From the NCBI GenBank assembly GCA_938017655.1, contig CALIJO010000091.1, positions 1 to 62,224 on the forward strand: DNA of 62,224 nt, in the 5' to 3' direction. Of the stretch, positions 1 to 9,364 are shown in pieces (within the stretch, counting starts at the first letter, position 1; each line of letters opens with the position of its first letter). The DNA comes from an uncultured Candidatus Saccharibacteria bacterium. GTDB taxonomy: Bacteria; Patescibacteriota; Saccharimonadia; Saccharimonadales; Saccharimonadaceae. The translations under genes were made by a program, and so were the position numbers. The notes beneath the pieces are model-generated. The model worked only from the letters and a program-made list of their open reading frames with translations. It did not search any database and was not told where the DNA came from.

Positions 1-150
1 CATAAATATGCTAAACTTAAATTTAGAAAAGTCCAATATGTTATGGACGCATACAAAGCATTGCTTTTTCATACCATCGTATGCTAAAATATATCAAAAG
101 TATCGTAAGATACCGAAATAACAAATTAAATTATAGTGGAGTATAGTTTA

Positions 151-1386
151 ATGAGCAAAATAAAAAACAATTTTAAGATTCGAAAAAACGCAAAAAATTA
201 TCGTAAAGTTAAAACCATGAAAAAAGGTCGTACTCTTATTTTTACCCTAATTTTTGCGCTCATTTTAGGCTCTATTCCATTCATTCAAAAGAACGACTCT
301 AATGTTTCAGCAGTAGAGAATGAGGCCTACTGTACTAGCGCTGCCTGCCGTACCGCCAAAAAAGCTGAAGTCGAAGCCGCCGAAAAAGCCAACCAAGCCG
401 CCAAAGCCGCCGTTACTCTCGAAGGCGAAGTCGAACGCATGCAACAGGAAATCATCGTCTACGAAGCACGCATTAAATCTAATGAAGCTGAAGCTAGCGA
501 TCTCAAGATCAAAATTGAAGATACCACCAAGAAGTTAAAACTTCAACGTGCAGCTCTTGCAAATATGCTAGTTAACATTCACCTCGAAGGTGAAACTGAC
601 GCTATTATGGTGCTAGCCAGCAGTAGCTCACTTTCAGATTTTGCTGAGAAAAAATCTCGTATCGACACTGCCAAAGACCAGGTAAACTCCTCTGCTCAAA
701 ATGTAAAAACCATGAAGGATGATCTCGAAAAGCAAAAAACCGAAATTGATCGCATTATTTTAGACCAACAAATCCAGCGCAAGGCCATTGAAGATAAAAA
801 AGCTGAGCAACAAGAACTTATTTTGAAGTATAAGGATAATGCCGCCTCCTTCGCTGCCGAAGCTGCCGCCTCAAGGGAGGAAAAGATTAAATTAATTAAT
901 AAAGAGTACCAGGAATATCTTTCTCGCGCCTCTACTAGCGCTGGATTCGGTACCAAAGCCGATGGTTTTAACAGTTACGGCGCATTTGTCGGCAATTACG
1001 GATACTCCTGTCCTCGCGACAATATCGCTGGCGTTCTGGATTCTTATTACATTTGTCAATGTACTAGCTATGCTGCCTATAAAGCCGTCGAATATTATGG
1101 CCGCAATATTCGCATCACCGGTTGGGGCAACGCCTATAGCTGGGCCGCCGCCGCTCGTGCCCGTGACTACCGTGTCGACCGCGTACCTGCTGCCCACACT
1201 ATCGCTCAAACCACTAGTGGTCAATTTGGTCATGTAGCCTGGGTTGAATCGGTTAATACTGACGGTACCATTACAGTCTCTGAATACAACAATCCATACT
1301 CATCTAAGTCTGGTCAATGGGGCGACTTCGGCGTCCGTACTAAAGTAAGTCCAAATCAATTCACCAACTACATTCATTTCGACTAG
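151..1386 (+). CDS. secreted coiled-coil CHAP-domain peptidoglycan hydrolase
   Basis: This 411-residue protein is probably an exported cell-wall amidase or endopeptidase of the PcsB type. A basic N-terminus is followed by a hydrophobic signal segment at about residues 23-45. A long Ala/Glu/Lys-rich coiled coil covers about 60-245, and a CHAP domain covers about 275-411. The likely catalytic Cys304 lies in CQCTSYAAY and the likely His361 in GQFGHVAWVE. Start: a GTG 15 nt upstream is also in frame, but GGAG at 138-141 sits 9 nt before the ATG at 151, so 151 is preferred. A terminator hairpin follows the stop. CHAP domains cleave peptide cross-links, and coiled coils in PcsB-like proteins usually control activity. 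The substrate (own wall or host wall) cannot be told from sequence. Confidence 0.85.
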   Translation: MSKIKNNFKIRKNAKNYRKVKTMKKGRTLIFTLIFALILGSIPFIQKNDSNVSAVENEAYCTSAACRTAKKAEVEAAEKANQAAKAAVTLEGEVERMQQEIIVYEARIKSNEAEASDLKIKIEDTTKKLKLQRAALANMLVNIHLEGETDAIMVLASSSSLSDFAEKKSRIDTAKDQVNSSAQNVKTMKDDLEKQKTEIDRIILDQQIQRKAIEDKKAEQQELILKYKDNAASFAAEAAASREEKIKLINKEYQEYLSRASTSAGFGTKADGFNSYGAFVGNYGYSCPRDNIAGVLDSYYICQCTSYAAYKAVEYYGRNIRITGWGNAYSWAAAARARDYRVDRVPAAHTIAQTTSGQFGHVAWVESVNTDGTITVSEYNNPYSSKSGQWGDFGVRTKVSPNQFTNYIHFD

Positions 1387-1401
1387 ATCATTATCCACAT
1401 A

Positions 1402-1428
1402 AAATACCGCAAGCCAGCGGTATTTTTT
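1402..1428 (+). terminator. intrinsic terminator after CHAP hydrolase
   Basis: Stem AAATACCGC / GCGGTATTT with a six-base loop and a T-tract, 15 nt after the stop codon. Confidence 0.85.
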
Positions 1429-1463
1429 GACCTAAAACCACCACCTAGTCTTATTGATTATGC

Positions 1464-1469
1464 TATAAT
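1464..1469 (+). promoter_or_regulatory. -10 box, leaderless geometry, S41 protease
   Basis: TATAAT preceded by TGC (extended -10) ends 6 nt before the ATG at 1476. Transcription would start at or next to the start codon, and no Shine-Dalgarno is present. Confidence 0.7.
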
Positions 1470-1475
1470 TAAATA

Positions 1476-2669
1476 ATGAAAACAGAGTGGAAACCACGAA
1501 AAATCAATCTTAGTACTTCAATTATCACCTCATTTATTTTCCTCGTTGCAGGTTTTTTTGTTGGTTCTAATTGGCAATTTATTCTTACAAATTTTTCTCC
1601 TTATATTGGCTTTCGCAAAAGCGAACAGGCCAATTGGGATTCTCTTAACGAAATCTACACCGAGTTAAAATCCTTCTACGATGGCGAAGTTACCGAAGAA
1701 AATGCCCTCACTGGCGCTAAACGTGGTATTGCCGCTGCGCTTGATGACCCCTATACCACTTATCTCACTGCCAAAGAGGGAGACGAATTCTTATCTGACC
1801 TTAATGGCGAAATTAATGAAGCCGGAGTTGGCATGGAGCTAACTTTTCGTAATAATCACACTGTGGTAGTCCGTACCCTTCCAGACAATCCAGCGCGTAA
1901 AGCCGGTATTAAACCTGGTGATCGTATCGTAAAAATTGGCGACGAAAATGTCGACGGTAAAACCACCGAAGATGTCGCTAAAAAGCTCCGCGGTAAAGCC
2001 GGCGACAAGGTCAAAGTTGAAATACTCCGTGGTGCCGACACTCTAACTTTCGAAATGACTCGCGAAAAAATCAATAACGTTTCCGCCGATATTTCCTATA
2101 GTGACAAAACCGCTATCATCTCTGTTTACCGTTTTGCCGAAGACACCGGCTCCCTCGTGCGTAAGCTCGCTGAGCAAGCTAAAGCCAAGCAGGTTGATAA
2201 AGTTATTCTTGACCTTCGCAATAATGGCGGTGGCTATGTCTCAGCGGCGGGTGAAATGCTCTCACTTTGGCTTAACGGTGGTGATAAATATATGATTGAA
2301 AAATCTATCCATAACGACGACAAAACCGACTACGTCCCTCGTGGCAAAAATCCTATCTTTAAGGACACTAAAACCATCGTTCTAATTAATCGATCCACTG
2401 CTTCTGCCTCTGAAATCGTTGCTGGCGCCCTCAAAGATTATCAAAAAGCCACTATTGTCGGTATGACTTCTTTTGGAAAAGGTGTCATGCAGACTATGCT
2501 CAATCTCAGCGATGGCGGTAAACTCAAGGTTACTACTGCTCACTGGTATACACCGAATGGCTCCTCAATCAATAAGACCGGCATCAAGCCAGACGTCGAA
2601 ATTGATCGTACTGTCCAAGACATTACTGAAGACAAAGATCCTCAACTCGATAAAGCTAAGTCGCTCTAG
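1476..2669 (+). CDS. ctpA: S41-family C-terminal processing peptidase with PDZ domain
   Basis: This 397-residue serine protease is anchored by one N-terminal membrane segment (about residues 13-32), with the rest outside the membrane. A PDZ domain (about 110-190) precedes the S41 catalytic core. The Ser-Lys dyad is visible: Ser310 in STASASE and Lys335 in SFGKG. Family members cut C-termini of envelope proteins and often activate or turn over peptidoglycan hydrolases, which suits the neighbouring CHAP hydrolase. It is transcribed from its own leaderless-type promoter. Length and domain order match CtpA/CtpB. The symbol reflects the family, not proven orthology. Confidence 0.9.
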   Translation: MKTEWKPRKINLSTSIITSFIFLVAGFFVGSNWQFILTNFSPYIGFRKSEQANWDSLNEIYTELKSFYDGEVTEENALTGAKRGIAAALDDPYTTYLTAKEGDEFLSDLNGEINEAGVGMELTFRNNHTVVVRTLPDNPARKAGIKPGDRIVKIGDENVDGKTTEDVAKKLRGKAGDKVKVEILRGADTLTFEMTREKINNVSADISYSDKTAIISVYRFAEDTGSLVRKLAEQAKAKQVDKVILDLRNNGGGYVSAAGEMLSLWLNGGDKYMIEKSIHNDDKTDYVPRGKNPIFKDTKTIVLINRSTASASEIVAGALKDYQKATIVGMTSFGKGVMQTMLNLSDGGKLKVTTAHWYTPNGSSINKTGIKPDVEIDRTVQDITEDKDPQLDKAKSL

Positions 2670-2738
2670 CGGTTCACTTAAAAACAGCTTGTTCCAAATT
2701 GTTTAACTAAACCCTCTTTTGTATATCGCTACCAAAAG

Positions 2739-4916
2739 CTATAATTGTATAGCTATTTGCGAGAGAGCTGAATTTTTAGTTTTCAAGTAGCGATTTTTAA
2801 CTTTCTCTGAGTAAGTAGAATCTAAGCTGACATCTCTAGCGAGCTCATTATAATATGATATAAAATAAATCTGTTCTTGATGCTCTATCTTGTCGCCAAC
2901 TTCTGGATATCTATCTCGCAATACTTCTGCTATGTAAGTGGCATTAAATAGTTGATGTAGGTATTGTTTTAGATAAGATTCCCTTAGATCACCAATGCTT
3001 GTATTTTTTCCTCTAGTTTTAGTGTCGGCATAATTATCGAAATTTGTATTTTTAAGTGGTCTAGTTTTTAGTGCATCTTGGTGTAGGACATTCCATAAAT
3101 TAGATACACAGCGCATCACTTGGCCATTGCCTAGATTATTATTTGGATTCTGAATGTATGATAGGATGTTTTTAACATTTGAGCTGTCCGTTAGTGCATA
3201 GGTGGCAATCTCTACACCAAAATCATCGGTTATTGTATCTATGGCATCTATGTCAACGCTCGCAATTCTTTTGTTGAAGAAAATTTCTGGCTTGACTTGG
3301 CCAGCATCGTCAAAAAACTCTGCTAGTTGCGGGAATTGTTTGACAATATTTGGATCCTTTCCAATACTTTTTCCAAGTTGTTCGATGTCGTATTGAATGT
3401 ATGGCATTTCTTGATCATTTTCATCGACCTTTAAGGCAAACGCACGCCTAACCCTTACTTCTTGTTCATTTTCTTTGCATTTAGACCAATGTTCTGATGC
3501 ACGTCTATCACCCTTCTCATCTTTTTTACCCCAATAATATTGCTTTTCGTGTTCGTGTATGAATTTACGGCATTGTCGCCACGCTTCTTCATCAGCCTGA
3601 ATTTCTATCTCATCGCTATCGTGATTCGCTTGGTAATAGCCGGTTTTGACTTCGTTTCCATTTTCGTCAAGCACTTTATTTAAGTCTTTGTCTATTTTCT
3701 GGAAACACTTACTTTGATTCTTTCTCAAAACTTGATTTAATATGTAAGCCATGGCACTGCTGTTTTCTTTACCGTCCGCCATCATAAACTTTTGATAATC
3801 ATGTGTAAGTTCGTGGAATGAAACTAGCATGAGGGAATAAAGATCCGTAATAGTTTCTGGTCTTGATTTGCTGAGTCCTTCCTCTGACGATAAGGACATA
3901 TTGTTAATCTTATTTTGCTCAAGTACACAATAGTTTGTTGTTGAGACACCAGTGCTTACGGATTTTAATTTATTATTCTTATTATCCCAACCTGCATTAT
4001 TCGCGATAATGATTCGTCTTTCTCTTAACCTGTCATCAAGTGTATCTTTATAGGCAAAATAGTTTGCCAATGCTCCACCTATTTGCGTAGATGAATTAAG
4101 ATCTTGTCTTTGTCTTGCGTCGTTAAACATATAGCACGCAAATTTCTTTGCTAATCCGCTATCAAAATCCCTACCAGAATATAAATAGTCACCCACCACA
4201 TTAAGTTCGCCTTGCGAAACAGACGCACGACTTTCTAAACGGTTTTCAATCGTCTTTAGAAAACCCTTATACCCAGCTTCGTTTTCATTAAGATTATTTA
4301 CTATTCTATTAACCTGATCTGCGGGTTGTAATTCAGATATTATAAGTCTGCGATATTCTGGATTACTGAGAACTGGGTTTGTAGCAAGTTCCGAGTAATA
4401 TTTCTTTCCATTAATAATTTGAACTTTCTGTCGGGCTGTGTCTATAATGTATGAAGAATAGTTTTTAAACTGGTCCGATTTTATGAAATCCTTTGCATTA
4501 GCACCAGATAATTGACCAACGACATAATGGTCTAGGAAATCTTTAGTTGAGAGAATATCTGCCCTAGATTTGGATTCTGACTGATATTGCTCCAAATAAT
4601 TTCGACTTGTCGTTTTTAATAGGTCTGGATTCGAAAGAATTTTTTCGTATTTCGGTATTCGTACCTCTGATTTTTCTAAACTACTCGCGGAGTCTGGTTC
4701 GCCATATTCGTCATATTCATTGCCTGGACTTCCCCAAACATCATCAATATTTTTGTTGTTTTCTTCAGTTTTATTGAGAAGACTATCCTTAGCTTCTTCA
4801 ATTCGTCTAGTAGCAGCCTCTAGACCGAAAGGTAGCACATCTTTTAGTGGATGTTTTTCTACGCTTGCTTGTGGATTTTCGCCAGTTGAGCCAACTCTTT
4901 CTGTGCTGTTAATCAT
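2739..4916 (-). CDS. unknown 725-aa protein with HELTH zinc-metallopeptidase motif
   Basis: I do not recognise the family. The protein is hydrophilic, has no obvious signal peptide or membrane segment, and is rich in Asn/Asp/Glu/Lys. At residues 368-372 it carries HELTH, a perfect HExxH motif (context SFHELTHDYQKF), so a zinc-dependent protease is plausible. A third zinc ligand could not be assigned. The N-terminal 80 residues look disordered and acidic. The ATG at 4916 is supported by GGAG 7 nt upstream. A possible minus-strand -10 at 5101-5106 implies a leader of about 175 nt. It converges with the S41 protease gene and looks monocistronic. Function remains inferred from one motif. Confidence 0.7.
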   Translation of the reverse strand: MINSTERVGSTGENPQASVEKHPLKDVLPFGLEAATRRIEEAKDSLLNKTEENNKNIDDVWGSPGNEYDEYGEPDSASSLEKSEVRIPKYEKILSNPDLLKTTSRNYLEQYQSESKSRADILSTKDFLDHYVVGQLSGANAKDFIKSDQFKNYSSYIIDTARQKVQIINGKKYYSELATNPVLSNPEYRRLIISELQPADQVNRIVNNLNENEAGYKGFLKTIENRLESRASVSQGELNVVGDYLYSGRDFDSGLAKKFACYMFNDARQRQDLNSSTQIGGALANYFAYKDTLDDRLRERRIIIANNAGWDNKNNKLKSVSTGVSTTNYCVLEQNKINNMSLSSEEGLSKSRPETITDLYSLMLVSFHELTHDYQKFMMADGKENSSAMAYILNQVLRKNQSKCFQKIDKDLNKVLDENGNEVKTGYYQANHDSDEIEIQADEEAWRQCRKFIHEHEKQYYWGKKDEKGDRRASEHWSKCKENEQEVRVRRAFALKVDENDQEMPYIQYDIEQLGKSIGKDPNIVKQFPQLAEFFDDAGQVKPEIFFNKRIASVDIDAIDTITDDFGVEIATYALTDSSNVKNILSYIQNPNNNLGNGQVMRCVSNLWNVLHQDALKTRPLKNTNFDNYADTKTRGKNTSIGDLRESYLKQYLHQLFNATYIAEVLRDRYPEVGDKIEHQEQIYFISYYNELARDVSLDSTYSEKVKNRYLKTKNSALSQIAIQL

Positions 4917-5190
4917 AAATAATCTCCGAGTTATTTATATCCCATAAACCAAGTAAAATACCCGCTATGGGTGGTCTAATACTCATTTTCTACAGCAAAC
5001 GATTGAGCCGACTGGAGCGAGTACTTCGCACGGGATTCGATTCTTTTACCTACCTCATCAGGGGTAAACTTGTTATAGAATTGAGGATTAGAACAATTTA
5101 ATTATACTACTCTAACCCACTCAGCTTAAATCTTGTGATTTTTCCTAAAATGTTTTAGAATAATATAATAATTAACTACGAAAGGATGTT
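4917..5190 (-). promoter_or_regulatory. leader/intergenic region upstream of HELTH protein
   Basis: No ORF of convincing length is visible. TATAAT on the minus strand (5101-5106) would start a leader of about 175 nt ending at the GGAG/ATG of the HELTH protein gene. CCCATA/TATGGG arms (about 4940 and 4966) can pair. The plus-strand promoter of the glutaredoxin-like gene (TATAAT 5164-5169) sits at the other end. Confidence 0.35.
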
Positions 5191-5418
5191 ATGATTAAAG
5201 TCATTACGAGTCCTACTTGTGGCTACTGCCACGCTCTTACCGATTGGTTAAAGCAAAAAAATCTTGAATACGTTGAACTTGATGCTAGTAATTTTCCAGG
5301 CATTTCTGCGGTTCCAGTTACCATTATTACTGATGAATCCGACAAAAATCCGATTCAAGTTCTTGGTTTTGACCGTGAAGGAATCTTGAACGCGCTCGAT
5401 AAAATTAAAGCTATTTAA
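5191..5418 (+). CDS. glutaredoxin-like thiol-disulfide protein
   Basis: A 75-residue single-domain thioredoxin-fold protein. It begins with a beta strand, then the redox motif CGYC (in SPTCGYCHAL), and has the cis-proline region AVPVTII at about residues 37-43, all typical of glutaredoxin/NrdH-type proteins. It probably reduces disulfides in the cytoplasm, and a role as electron donor is possible but unproven. AAAGGATG ahead of the ATG is a good ribosome binding site, with TATAAT at 5164-5169. Only 3 nt separate it from the downstream hydrolase, so the two are likely co-transcribed. Confidence 0.85.
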   Translation: MIKVITSPTCGYCHALTDWLKQKNLEYVELDASNFPGISAVPVTIITDESDKNPIQVLGFDREGILNALDKIKAI

Positions 5419-5421
5419 TTA

Positions 5422-6171
5422 ATGAAAAAATCCGACCAAAAACCACCCATTCTACTCGTCCATGGTTTTCGTGGCAATCATTTAGGCTTGTCTGAATTTC
5501 AAAAACTTCTTGAGGCTGAAGGTTACCAGGTTTTTAGTCCCGACATTCCACCAGCCTTCAACACACAAGCCGAGACTTTACCAATTTTTACCAACTTTAC
5601 CAAAGATGGTTATGCCGATTTTATTGCCAATTATATCCTCGATAAGCACCTCGATCGCCCAATTCTGATTGGCCACTCTATGGGGTCTATCCTCGCCGCC
5701 GCCACTGCCGAAAAATACAGCCACCTCATTCATAATAAGATTTTCTTCCTTAGCCCCATTGCTACGCACCCACCAAAATTCATCTTGCCGCTCATCCCAT
5801 TAATAGCACTCGTGCCTAATAAATTTGTCGACTACGTCTGTACGGAATTTCTCATCACAAGCGCCCATCGTCCTAAAAAACGCCAGATTCTTGATATCAC
5901 CTATGAGTGTTCACGTAAAATTACTTCAGTTAAAGACGAAATACGTGCCGCTTTTTTCTCCATGTCCCACTCGATCTCCGATTTTAATTTTAAAAAACAA
6001 GCCTATTTTATTGCTGGCAGTAAAGACCGCATGAACCAGTCTCGCAAAGTAAGGGAAATTGCCAAAAATTTTCATGCCGAAGTGAATTTCATTCCTGAAG
6101 CTGGACATCTCATCAACTACGAGACACCAAAAAAAATTGCGGAGCTAGTTTTACCAAAGCTCCAATCTTAA
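5422..6171 (+). CDS. alpha/beta hydrolase
   Basis: A 249-residue alpha/beta-hydrolase-fold enzyme without signal peptide. The oxyanion region is LLVHGFRG near the N-terminus, the nucleophile elbow is GHSMGS with Ser86, the acid is probably in the GSKDR loop, and the His is His229 in AGHLIN. The substrate (ester, lipid or peptide) cannot be predicted. The start is 3 nt after the stop of the glutaredoxin-like gene, suggesting translational coupling. No terminator is seen after it. Confidence 0.85.
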   Translation: MKKSDQKPPILLVHGFRGNHLGLSEFQKLLEAEGYQVFSPDIPPAFNTQAETLPIFTNFTKDGYADFIANYILDKHLDRPILIGHSMGSILAAATAEKYSHLIHNKIFFLSPIATHPPKFILPLIPLIALVPNKFVDYVCTEFLITSAHRPKKRQILDITYECSRKITSVKDEIRAAFFSMSHSISDFNFKKQAYFIAGSKDRMNQSRKVREIAKNFHAEVNFIPEAGHLINYETPKKIAELVLPKLQS

Positions 6172-6404
6172 ACTCATATTTTATCCTATCGAATATTTTA
6201 GCTCTATTTTTCGTACAGCGTTGACCGCCCATTGCACATCATCCACCGCATAACTTGCTTATGCTTAATTAATTTTTTCTTAAATTAACAGGGGAAAATA
6301 TTCTTTTTTTCACATTTTTGAATCATTTTTGCTTGTTTTATTTTTGATTTAGACTAATAATCGAATTAGAACTTTTACCGAAAATACAAAATAGAAAGGA
6401 AATT
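6172..6404. other. intergenic region, no gene seen
   Basis: AT-rich spacer of 233 nt. I see only the ribosome binding site AAAGGAA before the next gene and no clear hairpin or ORF. Confidence 0.6.
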
Positions 6405-9041
6405 ATGTCCCCATCCAGACATTCTCATTTTGTTGTTTGTAAGAAACCTAAATCCAAACCGAAGATACCACAGAAAACTCCGCGTTTTCTTTACTTTTCC
6501 AGTGCCCTAGCCGTATCTATTGCTAGCTTGACGCCACTAGCCTCTGTCAATTCGAAAGCTGTTGAATGCAAAGATATTCAAGCCGTCTTCGCTCGAGGCT
6601 CAGGGGAGAAAGCCAAAACCGATATTAACTATCAAAAATTTAAGACTCATCTTAGTGGCGTACTACAGTCAGCATATAAATCCTACGATTTTTATGATCT
6701 TGGAGAATCAAACCGTTACGGTTATCAATATCCTGCGGTAAGTGTTGAAAATTTAAAAGCCATCACTGATACCTATTTTAATGCTGGCAAAAACGATTAT
6801 TTCAATAATAGTGTCACCACTGGCATTAAAGAGATGCGTACCTTATATCACGACACTATTAAACGTTGTCCGAACACTAAATTTATTTTGGGTGGTTATT
6901 CTCAAGGCGCTATTGTCATGAGTCACGCCATTCGCACTCTTGATCCTGAAAAAATTATCTACCTCTCAACCTTTGGCGACCCTAAACTTCACCTCCCAGA
7001 TGGTGAAGGGCTTGATAAGCCTTGCTACCATGCTGTGTACTCTGATTATCGTATTAATGTCCCCGATTGTAACGTAGAACATGGCATTCTTGGCGCCCTT
7101 AAGCCTTACCAGCCAAATCCAAATTTTGCCGGCAAAATTGGCACTTGGTGCAATGCTGGTGATTTCATGTGCGGTAGCTTTTTTGATCCCTTTGGTCTTT
7201 CCGAAATCAATCTTGGTAAGTTCCAGGCCATGCATCAAAATCTAATGTCAGGTCATCTTGCCTATGCTTCTCGCAATGCTTATATGGAATCTGCACATAT
7301 AGTTGGCCAAATTCTAAATGGCTCCAAAAAACCCGCAAAACCTGGAATGTTAAATGTAGGATATTCATCATACTTTATAAAACAACTCCAGGATCGTTTG
7401 GCTCATCCTAAAGTCAATAGCATTGATCATGAATATATTGTAGCGATTAATTTTAATAAAGCCAATCCAGCTGCTTTGTCTTTGCAATACAAAAAACTAA
7501 TTAGCAATATTGAAGCCAGAAAACATAAGCATGCACTTTTTCATATCTATAAAGTAGATTTTGCTATCGACCATTATGGCTTTGCCAAGTATCAGAAAAT
7601 TACTGATTTTAATACCAACACGGATAATTTTATCGAACTTGAGAAGCTTCTTAAACAACATTACGACAACTCCAATACTTCTGTAAAAAACGCCTCAATC
7701 GTTGACCTTTACCAAGCAATTTATCAAATTTCGTCTGAACAGAAACTTCAACACGACACCACTAAGGGTTTCATTCTCTCTACTCCAGCCGAAATTTATT
7801 TTGATTACTGTAGGGGAGAATTCATACAAAAACTTAAATATTTCCTCGAAGCTAAACATCTCACACCGTTTATTATCAATGGTGATGGTGGCAAACCAGA
7901 ATACACCCGTTCAGTTTATGATTTTGCCCTTGATATGCATGGCCATTATTTTAGTAATGCTGCAAGTGAAAAATTTATTAATGAAAAATTAGAACTTCTT
8001 GAGGCTACACCAAAAACCCCTGCTCAAAATTGCGATATCCCAACCTATACAGTAACTTTCGACGGATACAATTTCAGTCTCACCAATACCTACACGGATC
8101 GACCACTTCGTCTGCAACAAGATCCAGAACATTATGCAACTAAATTTGTTGAATTCGAAGATTTAAGGCCAAAAACCGTAGAACTAGAATTTCGTGGACG
8201 TAAGTGGCAAACCGAAATCACCCCACTACCGACTAAAATTCTTGACCCAAATTATCATCACGAATCTAAACAAAAACTTTTAGTCGTTGACGATGTAATT
8301 CAAGGTATTACAAACGCCGAAAATCTAGATTTTAATCAACTCGATCCTACCAAATCTCATCATATTTTAATTCATTATATTGGCGATGATGCTAGAATCT
8401 ACAAAACTGAAGAGCAGAATATTCCAATCAAGGATAGCGAACCAGACAAGACCGACGATTCTGAAGATTCAGACAACCCAAGCAATCCAGATGACTCCAA
8501 TAAGACCAACGATTCAAACAATCCGAACAATCCTAACAATCCAGGCAACTCTACCAATCCCGACCCTTCCGAGCCACCGCAGCCACCAGAAGAACCTAAA
8601 GATAATCATTTTGGCGACCTACTTCGAGAATTAGATATTCTAAAACATAATGCCTTTTCAAAACAAGTTGAAAATCTTGCAGACAAAATCCGTGGCATTT
8701 TTAATAAGAAATCTGAAGACAAAAAGGAATCCGAAGATAAAAAGGAGCCAGAGGATGGAAAGCATGATAAACAAAAACCCGATAATAAACCTAAACCAGA
8801 TAACCATTCTAAATCCGAGAAAAATAATGAAAACCATAGCAATAACTCCGATACCACTAGCACAGAAAATCACCAAGATAATCATTCGTCTCATCCGAGC
8901 ATAGAATCAAAAGAAAAATCTAATCATCAGACACAGTCAGACCCAACAACTACTCAAAATAAGGATACTAAAAGACTTACTCCAGCCGTACCTGATTCTG
9001 GCATGCCTAGATATCTTAAGAGAAAACTGTATTCTAAATAG
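6405..9041 (+). CDS. secreted cutinase-like serine esterase with long disordered tail
   Basis: This 878-residue exported protein has a basic N-region and a hydrophobic segment ending near residue 50. A cutinase-like domain follows (about 55-300), with FARGSGE near its start, the nucleophile elbow GGYSQGA (Ser166), a candidate acid in the DYRINVPDCN region and a candidate His in SGHLAY. Cys residues suggest disulfides. Residues 300-680 form a further folded region I do not recognise. From about 680 the chain is low complexity (Asn/Asp/Pro/Ser, then Lys/Glu/Asp/Asn/His-rich). The C-terminus has VPDSGMP, faintly like a sortase signal, but no hydrophobic segment follows. Cutinase-family enzymes cut polyesters or lipids, and in actinobacteria they act on mycolate or triglyceride lipids. 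A role at an actinobacterial host surface would be inference. Confidence 0.75.
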   Translation: MSPSRHSHFVVCKKPKSKPKIPQKTPRFLYFSSALAVSIASLTPLASVNSKAVECKDIQAVFARGSGEKAKTDINYQKFKTHLSGVLQSAYKSYDFYDLGESNRYGYQYPAVSVENLKAITDTYFNAGKNDYFNNSVTTGIKEMRTLYHDTIKRCPNTKFILGGYSQGAIVMSHAIRTLDPEKIIYLSTFGDPKLHLPDGEGLDKPCYHAVYSDYRINVPDCNVEHGILGALKPYQPNPNFAGKIGTWCNAGDFMCGSFFDPFGLSEINLGKFQAMHQNLMSGHLAYASRNAYMESAHIVGQILNGSKKPAKPGMLNVGYSSYFIKQLQDRLAHPKVNSIDHEYIVAINFNKANPAALSLQYKKLISNIEARKHKHALFHIYKVDFAIDHYGFAKYQKITDFNTNTDNFIELEKLLKQHYDNSNTSVKNASIVDLYQAIYQISSEQKLQHDTTKGFILSTPAEIYFDYCRGEFIQKLKYFLEAKHLTPFIINGDGGKPEYTRSVYDFALDMHGHYFSNAASEKFINEKLELLEATPKTPAQNCDIPTYTVTFDGYNFSLTNTYTDRPLRLQQDPEHYATKFVEFEDLRPKTVELEFRGRKWQTEITPLPTKILDPNYHHESKQKLLVVDDVIQGITNAENLDFNQLDPTKSHHILIHYIGDDARIYKTEEQNIPIKDSEPDKTDDSEDSDNPSNPDDSNKTNDSNNPNNPNNPGNSTNPDPSEPPQPPEEPKDNHFGDLLRELDILKHNAFSKQVENLADKIRGIFNKKSEDKKESEDKKEPEDGKHDKQKPDNKPKPDNHSKSEKNNENHSNNSDTTSTENHQDNHSSHPSIESKEKSNHQTQSDPTTTQNKDTKRLTPAVPDSGMPRYLKRKLYSK

Positions 9042-9083
9042 AAGTGTTCATAAAAATACAACACCGTAAACTATAGTCAAGAA

Positions 9084-9278
9084 TTATCGAGAAGACAAGT
9101 GATAGTGATCGCCATATTCACAACGATACACTGAAAGCGCCGGCGCGTGGTAATCACGCGCCGCCACCATAGCGGCCACTTCGGCTTCTTCACGGGTCTT
9201 ATAACAGATTTTTTGTGAATCACCCACCCAGCACTTTTCTGGCATAATAACTTTATTATTATTCAACTTTTTTCTCAT
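9084..9278 (-). CDS. small conserved-looking Cys/His protein
   Basis: A 64-residue basic protein. Cysteines fall in EKCWVGDSQKICY, and a C-terminal YRCEYGDHYHLSS resembles the Cys/His ends of small phage-like zinc-ribbon proteins. The central EEAEVAAMVAARDY is a probable helix. A metal-binding or nucleic-acid-binding role is inference. The minus-strand TATAAT at 9287-9292 lies 8 nt before the ATG, so transcription is nearly leaderless. It diverges from nrdD across the NrdR-box region. Confidence 0.6.
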   Translation of the reverse strand: MRKKLNNNKVIMPEKCWVGDSQKICYKTREEAEVAAMVAARDYHAPALSVYRCEYGDHYHLSSR

Positions 9279-9335
9279 CTCTGAATATTATACATCTATA
9301 ACATAAAATGTCTAAATAATACAATGAATTTTATG

Positions 9336-9364
9336 TTGACACACTACATATAGCGTTATAGAAT
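9336..9364 (+). promoter_or_regulatory. nrdDG promoter
   Basis: TTGACA (9336-9341), a 17-nt spacer and TAGAAT (9359-9364): near-consensus spacing. The predicted start is around 9371, giving a leader of about 100 nt. Confidence 0.8.

Noticed and set aside
4834..4991. Possible 25-codon upstream ORF overlapping the HELTH protein start
   Set aside because: No ribosome binding site and an in-frame stop just upstream. Not distinguishable from chance.
4960..5110. tRNA-like TTCGATTC and a minus-strand CTGATGAG resembling a hammerhead ribozyme core
   Set aside because: No acceptor or T-stem complementarity for a tRNA, and no matching stem II or GAAA partner for a hammerhead. Treated as leader sequence.
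8960..9041. VPDSG near the esterase C-terminus as an LPXTG-type sorting signal
   Set aside because: No hydrophobic segment follows, and the chain ends 12 residues later with a basic tail.
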